The notes beneath the pieces were generated by a model. It was not told the origin of the DNA. It was given only the letters and a program-made list of their open reading frames with translations, and ran no database searches. From assembly GCF_964275005.1 (NCBI RefSeq), contig NC_092704.1, positions 4,932,548-4,996,547 on the forward strand: a stretch of DNA of 64,000 bases. The letters run 5' to 3'. Made by a program: the position numbers and the translations under genes. Each line of letters starts with the position of its first letter. Position 1 is the stretch's first letter. Of the stretch, positions 57,175 to 64,000 are shown piece by piece. Origin of the DNA: Diadema setosum. Lineage: Eukaryota > Echinodermata > Echinoidea > Diadematoida > Diadematidae.

Positions 57175-59921
57175 TATGTGACACGCACCACAAATCCAAC
57201 AAGGAAAAGTAGAAATTACGCGGTGCGTAATATATGTCCCCGCCGGAAGTAGCATTTAGTAGCAAAATGTACAATATAGGTCAAAAATCAAGGTCAAAGG
57301 TCATAGAAGTCAAAGGTCAAAATTATGTGTAAAATTTTGAAGCCCTCACCTAGTGCCATCACATAAAGCAAACGGAATCGAAATCAGGTTAGAAATGGCG
57401 GAGTAGCATTTTGTAGCCAATGTACATGTACAATATAGGTCAAAAATCAAGGTCAAAGGTCAAAGAAGTCAAAGATCAAAATTCTGTGTAGAAGTTTTGA
57501 AGCCCTCACCTAGTGCCATCACATAAAGCAAACGGAATCGAAATCGGGTTAGAAATGGCGGAGTAGCATTTTGTAGCCAGTGTACAATATAGGTCAAAAA
57601 TCAAGGTCAAAGGTCAAAGAAGTCAAAGGTCAAAATTCTGTGTAGAAGTTTTGAAGCTCTCACCTAGTGCCATCACATAAAGCAAACGGAATCAAAATCG
57701 GGTCAGAAATGGCGAAGGAGTAGCATTTTGTAGCAAAATGTACAATATAGGTCAAAGGTCAAGGTCAAAGGTCACAACTGAAATTCTGTGTAGAAGTTTC
57801 AAAGCTCCCATGTAGTGCTATCATATACAAAAGCAAACAGAATCAAAATTGGCTCATAAATGACAGAGAAGTAGCAAATTGAAGATTTTGATTACACACG
57901 GACGCACGCATGGACACACGGATGCACGGACGCACGGACCCACGGACACACACATGTGCGGAGCCCGTCTCATAGTCCCCTGCTCGAACTCGTTCGGCGG
58001 GGACAACAAAAAGCTGCACACCCCCAATTTCGTGTGAGGGCTAAAAATGGTGAAACAGGTTGACATAGTCAGTCTTGACTCTTTGACACAACTTTTTGAC
58101 ATGCTCTGAGTTATCAATTTCCTGGGAATGTAAAACAAATGAGAGATGACATTTTTAGCTGTTTTATGTAAAACGTTTTCTGTAGAATATTCTGATTAGG
58201 ATCTCTTCATGTCTTTTTTTTAACTCTGTACACACTTTTCACTTTTAACCAAATCACTTTTGAAAAAATGATGCTATTGACAGCGTTCAAAGTTGGTGTC
58301 AGTCTTATGATCGAATATGTGACCCATCACTTGAAAATCAGCCACACATCGCTGGCATCCAACTTTAAATGCATGATAGAATAATCAGGTTTTAGTTGAG
58401 GTACCAATAAAAAATTGAAAATTTGACTTTTAGGCTGACTGGAAATCATACAGTTTTACCTATCGTGAGCTAAAATTTCAATACATCATGCTTACCAGAA
58501 AAGAGTGAAATATTCAATTATTTGTAAGGATTTTTTTTTTTTTTTTCGGCTTCCCAATTTTTGCTGAACAGCTTGAGCAAGGGCTATGCTCAGCAAATTT
58601 CCTAAGTTTCGCCCCCAAGCAACTGCTCAAAGCTGACTGGCTGGTGATGACATATTTCACTGAAGTTGTTCATTACTCAAGTGCAAATTTCAGACCATGA
58701 TCAATATTATAACTCAGAGCATTATTGTTCTATTGAAGAGATGCAGACTTCAGTGTAATAGTTGAAGCAAACAGTAATGACAGTGTGCACCCTGTCGGGT
58801 GACCACACATAATCCCGTAATCAGTTTTGGCCTTTCCTGTTGATTTACATCAGGTGGATGTCCCTCGCTTGACAAATAGTTCTGAATAGCGTGGGTCGCG
58901 TGGCTTTTGTGCTTAAATTACTGCCCTGCCTCCTTGTACAGTGCACTGGAGACTGACAGAATTCCTGCCTCAATCTTTCTGAAATTTTATGAGTACGAAG
59001 TCATGTACATTGTGATGCTTTTTGTGAATTTTCAATGGTAATGCTTTAAACAATGAAACATACACTATCTTTGCTATGGATTTTACAACATGTAAGCAAT
59101 ATTTTCTCTCTCATACAACAAACAATCTTGGAACAAAAAGAAACCGAGAGCGAACTTTACACTAAAGAGCAATTTTTCTCCATACATACATGTACATTGT
59201 AATTACAAATTAATCCCAATGCTCATCAAGTTTGATTTCAAATATCACTTGATGTAAACTTAACAAAGTGCATCTTTTGACAAATTATACATCAAATTAA
59301 AGCTTTGAGACTAGAGAGTGTAACATCTTGTTACCAGAAAATTTGAAGAATCCCACTTGTACATTGTAGCTGCTTTTGGCATGGGAGGTCTTATATGTTA
59401 ACAGGGTGTGTTAATCCCATAAATCTCTTCACTTTTGTTGCTATGCAGTTTTACATCCTGTCTTTTGTTCCTTCCTTTCACTGAACAGAGCACAACTGCC
59501 AAATTAAATGCTTTAAATGCTGTAAAACAAGATATATACACGGCAGGAAAATTTCGCAAATTGGAGCTGACAAGCTTTCTTGCAGCATAAAGTTTTCACA
59601 ACTTGCCAATCAATGGCATCCAATGCATATTGTGTAGTCTGGAACTTTCGCGTGTATTCTAATTTCACGAATTTTGGCACTTGCAAAATCAAAATGCAGG
59701 TGAACATTTGTTTTACAGTAGACTGTCAAAACACTGAACAGATCCTCTTTGCTCAGTAGTTTTCCACAGGGTGCGCCTTCTTCCCAATAAGGTAACAAAG
59801 TCCGTTTGATTATTGTTTAAACTTTCAAGATTAGAATCTACTCTTTCAGAATCTATCCTGAACCAAACATTCATGTTTGGCGACTACAGTATTTATCGGT
59901 TTTGTAATACAGAGTCACATA
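57175..59921. mobile_element. Repeat family A, copy 3
   Basis: Left end TATGTGACACGCACCACAAA, right end on the other strand TATGTGACTCTGTATTAC. Family A text resumes at 58010 (AAAAGCTGCACACCCCC, matching AAAAAGTCGCACCCC) and near the right end (CTACTCTTTCAGAATCTATC). Element Y sits in the left terminus; another insertion or diverged segment lies at about 58310-59400. More diverged than copies 1 and 2, so older. Confidence 0.65.
57198..58009 (+). mobile_element. Tandem-unit element Y, inserted at the same AACAA
   Basis: Body 57203-58004 between AACAA at 57198-57202 and 58005-58009. Interior: four units of about 165-175 bp, each with GTAGCATTTTGTAGC, GTACAATATAGGTCAAAAAT, CAAGGTCAAAGGTCA and CTCACCTAGTGCCATCACAT. 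Ends with an (ACGGAC.CACGGA)-type run and CGGCGGGGAC. The insertion site in family A is the same as for element X although the two elements differ in sequence. Confidence 0.78.
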
Positions 59922-60524
59922 CTGTATATGCTCTTTTGTTTTTTAATTCATGATACTTTACGTACCTATTTAAAGCCATATTCACAAGTGGTTCAATGAT
60001 TTGTGATGAAGTTCATCTAGTTACAGTTTGTAATTACATGTGTAGTGCCATGATTTAAAAAAAACAAACCCACAGTTTTATTTCTGGGCAAGTCCGAACA
60101 AATGTTTCCCAATCTATGAGAAGGCAAAATTTCATCTTTGCTCAATATTGACATGTCTGGTATACTGAAGTGTATGAGTTGAAGTTTCACATTCCAAGTA
60201 AGGGCAGGGAAAAATTGTGTTATTAATGCAAATTTATGTAAATTATATCAAGGTTTTATGTGTATGAATGTAATAGTGTTAAATATGGAACAGCAAATAT
60301 AGTTGTCCTTTTTATTCAACTTGGAAAAAAGTGTAGCCTTATTATGAAGTACAATGTACAGTAATTTCAAAGATGTTGAGTACACTGTACAATCTAAAAC
60401 TGTACAATGGTGCTTCCCCACCAAATTAAATGGTACAGTTGTAGTGCCAAGGATATCTTTTAAAAGTGCAAAATCTCCTACAATTGTAGCTCCTTCTTGT
60501 GTGTATCACCCACCTACACTGTAC
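59922..60524. other. No gene seen
   Basis: AT-rich intergenic sequence between family A copy 3 and the pogo-like element. Confidence 0.4.
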
Positions 60525-60725
60525 TACAGTGGACTCCCTTTATAACGCAGTCTTCTGGACTGGCAGTTTTCTTTCGCTATATCAAAATTTTCATAACGAA
60601 CAACTAAACAATGAAAATACACAGAGTGGATAACATTGCGACCCAAATTTCTATTTCATTGTAACCGGAATTTCATTATACATGTAACTGTGTTCATTAT
60701 AGGGCAAGTCCAAGATATCGCGCAC

Positions 60726-61125
60726 CTTACGTATGGGACATTCAGAGATTTCAAACCTCTGAAAAGTAATGAAGGAGCACTTGGATTTTATTGTTTATCA
60801 TCAGGAGGACTGGTATCCCTGAGAAGAATATTGTGTTTAAGTTTGATGTCATTTGACCTTGGGTTAATGGTTTTATTAAGAAAAATATGCCAACTTACGT
60901 ATGGGACCAGAGAAAAACTGGATTTTTCAAAATAAAGTTTGAACTGAAAATTCTCTGAAAGTACCTTACTGATCAAGTTCTGTTTGGAAGTGAAGAAAGG
61001 TACAATACTGAAGTATCTTTCAGCAAAGTTTCACTGCAAAAGAATAAAGCATATTTTCATGAAGTTGGTTTAATTAACGAAAGTACACCTTACGTATGGG
61101 ACATGGCTCAACTTACGTATGGGAC
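60726..61125 (+). repeat. Left subterminal motif cluster (4 copies)
   Basis: CTTACGTATGGGAC at 60726-60739, 60894-60907, 61089-61102 and 61112-61125, all on the plus strand, within 425 bp of the left end. Motifs clustered at both ends of a transposon usually bind its transposase. The core contains the palindrome TACGTA. Confidence 0.9.
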
Positions 61126-62912
61126 ATTTGTCTTTAGTGCACAAATGCATTCATGGGAATGACTTTAAATTTCCCCATAGTGTCATATTCAGTTCCACAA
61201 ATCATGCTACAACATGTAACAAATGAAATAGACTTCTAAGTGGGTACTTTCCCGGTTCAGGTACCTAGCAAAAGCTAAAATAAAACAAATAAAAGTAATT
61301 ACCAATTTACAATTAAATGTCTTAGTTTGGATTCCGTCATGCATTAACACTGTCCTCATGATGTCTACACATACAGATATAGTATACTGACACTCTATTT
61401 CTAGCCCATTTGTAATTACTCTAGTCAATATTTTTTCATCAAATGAAAAAAAAAAAAATGAGCGAATTCTAGCTTGTGACCTTGATATAGCATACATGTA
61501 CGTGTACAATAACTAATTTGTAGTCTTGATAATTTCAACTTTAGAATCAAATGTCATGTACAATGTAATTTGCAAATACAGTTTGAAGCGGGTACTTTCA
61601 GTAGCTCTAGGCTTACCTTGCAAGTTGTCTAAGTTTTTATAAAGCTTTATAATTGTTTGAAATGCAGCACAAAACACAACAACAACAACAAGAGTACTTC
61701 ATTTTGCTCTGTAATCATCATGTTTTGCCATGTGAATTTTAGCTGAACTGCAAAATCAATCAAATTTTAATGAAAGTTTTAGATTTTAAGGAGATAGAAG
61801 AATGTATGTACCAATGCTGTTTTTTTTTTTTTCAAATTGCTTGGCTTCGTGTCTATGAAACCAAAGACGACAATATTTGTGTTACTTTGTACATACATAC
61901 ATTGTACATGCTTGTGTAGTGATACAGGAAAGATTATCATTTGCACATTCAAATCTAGATTTGAAACACTTAAGTAACTCACTGATTTGCAAATTACAAA
62001 TTTGAATAAATTCTAATAACCTCATTTGATCATACACTACCAGATTGCAATGTATGTTGATAATTGTGTAGATGTGGGGTACAAAGTAAGTATGAGTTGA
62101 TGAAGGTGTCTCAGAGCACATCTGTCTCTTCAAACACAAAATAGAAAAGAAATTGAATTCCCTATTTGTTTGTGTAATTTGTGTTTTTAGCACTCCAACC
62201 ACAGAACCAGTATTGATATTGTGGTTTATAGCAATGTAAACTATAGTCTTCATTTTACAGGATTTTCAGAAATCATGTTCATGACCTTGATAAGTCATGA
62301 CATATTCTGAGGGTGAGCAGTTGAAATATTAACAATCATATCAAAATAAAAAGTATTCTCATAGGGTTTTTCCTTTGCTATCAACTCTAGTAATGACAAA
62401 GTTACCTGCTCACACCTTAAGTGATTTTTCTTTTCAGTAAGACCTATAATGTTGTCATTGATGCGCGCCATAAGCACAATTGTTTTGATTTCGCTTTTGA
62501 GGCTGTACAACCTGTGGTACATGCTGAACAGTGTACTGCACCTAAAATGACACTCAGAGAATCCCATTCTTGGACAAAGTAATTTTGTAGAGAGGTAAAG
62601 TTGAAAATGATAACTGAATTAAGAAAATGTCCAATATCAAAATGTTAAAGGGGAATGTTAATTTAAGACCAGCTGCACAGCCTGTAATGAAAATAAGAAA
62701 ATACAAGTATAAATGAATATTCTTTATTTTCCTTTCTTAATCATAGAATGACTCAATAATGCTGTTCTTATACTCTCCCTGAGGTCAACTGAGTAGGAGA
62801 GGCAGATATATAGACATACTTCAGAGTAGGTGCAAAGATAACCATTAACCAAACAAATGTAAGGACAGCATCCATGTCAAAAGGCGGTTTTCCCATTCAC
62901 TTTGCATGTAAT

Positions 62913-63280
62913 GTCCCATACGTAAGGCATTTGTCCCATACGTAAGCAAACTTTAATTAGTTATAAGATGAAGGACTAATTAAATTTCCTCATTTAGTTT
63001 TGCTAATCTGGAGTTGAAATGAATAAATTAGAACTTCCTGAAGTATGATTGGTCAATGTTACAAATCTTCAGAAAAAACTTAAAAAAACATACTCAAATC
63101 CTTACGTATGGGACACTATGTTCTGGGAAAGTGCATAATTTGCATAATTAATGTGCTGACCTTGTCTTACCAATTGCAAATTATACTAACTCATACAGGG
63201 GTCATGTCCATAAAGGAACTAGGTCAAGGACAAATTCAACTGATTTTAGATGAATATTTATAATTTGTCCCATACGTAAG
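62913..63280 (-). repeat. Right subterminal motif cluster (4 copies)
   Basis: The same motif at 62913-62926, 62933-62946 and 63267-63280 on the minus strand, and one at 63101-63114 on the plus strand. Three of four thus point inwards from the right end, mirroring the left cluster. Confidence 0.9.
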
Positions 63281-63656
63281 GTTTGTTTTTGATTTATGCA
63301 AATCAAGGCCATATTTCTTGCATAAATTTGCATAATTCAATATTTTCTTTGCTGCAAATATATGATTTAACTCTTTGGCTACAACATGATATCAATAACT
63401 TTTTGATAAAATCAAGATGAATTTTGAGCATCTGAGGGGACATTATCTTGGACTTGCCCTATAACAGGAGTGCACTGCATAACCATGACATTTTCCCTCT
63501 GATGTCCCATTTGGAGTGGAATTGCCCACAGACATTGTACTGTGCAAGTAAGCCTACATGATTTTTTTTTTCACTTGTTTTAGTACTTTAATGAAAGAGC
63601 ACTTGACTTACCGGTACCTCTTTCAGAAAGCAGGGGGACTATAATCTAAATCACTG

Positions 63657-63930
63657 GTACCTCTAACATATGCCCTGCCCTATTATGTCTATGTCAATAA
63701 TTGAGTGTAAGAAGAAAAAAAATCTCTTTCCAAATTCTCTTCACATTCTATTCTTTATCATTTGTCTAATGTACAATGTATGACATGCTGCTGTACTACT
63801 GTATTTTCTCATGCAGCAACAGTAGCACCAACAGTTTAATCCACATTTTTTAATTGCCCTGATAAAATGGGTCTATTTCTTCCTCTGTCACTGGTACCCC
63901 CACCCGATGCCATGCGAAGCAGAGTATAGC
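63657..63930 (+). repeat. Repeat family C, copy 2
   Basis: Matches 10775-11165: CTGCCCTATTATGTC.., TCAATAATTGAGTGTAA, AAATCTCTTTCCAAATTCTC, and an inverted match CCACATTTTTTAATTGCCC / GGGCAGTTAAAAAATGTGG. It lacks the 39-bp duplication of copy 1. Confidence 0.65.
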
Positions 63931-64000
63931 AACCGGGCTGTGTATAGTTATCTTAATGATAACTACCCAAAACATTACGTTGTAGGTCAGTCGTCTAGAT

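Larger units (their letters stand above)
60698..63463. mobile_element. 2.76-kb non-autonomous transposon with subterminal repeats
   Basis: Body 60702-63459 with 16-bp perfect inverted ends GGGCAAGTCCAAGATA. The flanks are TATA on both sides (60698-60701, 63460-63463); since a pogo end should read TTATAAC, a 4-bp TATA duplication fits best. Eight copies of CTTACGTATGGGAC lie near the two ends. No transposase frame of useful length was found in either strand. The superfamily is not clear to me. Confidence 0.85.
60525..63481. mobile_element. pogo/Tigger-like MITE split by a larger transposon
   Basis: Left part 60527-60697 begins CAGTGGACTCCCTTTATAAC after TA. Right part 63464-63477 ends AACAGGAGTGCACTG, the complement of a pogo-type end. 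Together they form a MITE of about 185 bp interrupted by the element at 60702-63459. The right TA is displaced or mutated (GCATAAC). Confidence 0.75.

Noticed and set aside
57245-57890. AGGTCAAAGGTCA repeats as nuclear-receptor response elements
   Set aside because: They match the half-site pattern but recur as part of tandem-unit repeats in several unrelated families here, so sequence alone gives no support for regulation.

Overview
This is eukaryotic DNA, AT-rich and dense in transposons, most likely from an echinoderm (sea urchin or relative). The grounds are a fold-back transposon at 18897-23139 whose arms are 15-bp tandem repeats flanked by an 8-bp target duplication, the architecture described for the TU elements of sea urchins; tandem C2H2 zinc-finger genes; short GT-AG exons; and a TTAGGG-like interstitial repeat. 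The species call is inference. No retrovirus, LTR element or Polinton was recognised, and no tRNA, rRNA or CRISPR.

Left (1-11.7 kb): a two-exon gene on the minus strand (8995-8165 and 2774-2448) encodes an intact DDE integrase-like protein. Its 5.4-kb intron holds a 4.75-kb fold-back element. Just upstream of the gene is a 1.3-kb array of 20-bp perfect palindromes with a 336-bp higher-order period. Middle left (12-34 kb) has no recognisable host gene. It is a stack of nested elements: a pogo-like MITE, an inverted repeat with a TTAA palindrome inside, repeat family A broken by a LINE, the TU-like fold-back with two further insertions, and a second fold-back (27910-31953) inside a tandem-unit element.

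Middle right (34-47.7 kb): two tandemly duplicated C2H2 zinc-finger genes on the minus strand (main exons 37262-35467 and 45782-43525), each with a decayed 3' tail, separated by repeats and a broken LINE, plus a third, unrelated zinc-finger gene (47693-47019) whose C-terminus is supplied by a MITE. Right (48-64 kb): a hairpin, two more family A copies, each with a different tandem-unit element inserted at the same AACAA site, a small gene (57059-56957 joined to 55733-55282) with a duplicated alternative last exon (54417-54134), and a pogo-like element split by a 2.76-kb transposon carrying eight copies of a subterminal motif.

The host genes recognised are DNA-binding in character (zinc fingers, DDE integrase fold). 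Much of the interpretation rests on duplicated segments inside the window, which serve as empty sites for dating and delimiting insertions. Coordinates of repeats were read by eye and may be off by a few bases; all names of repeat families A, B, C, X, Y and Z are local labels.
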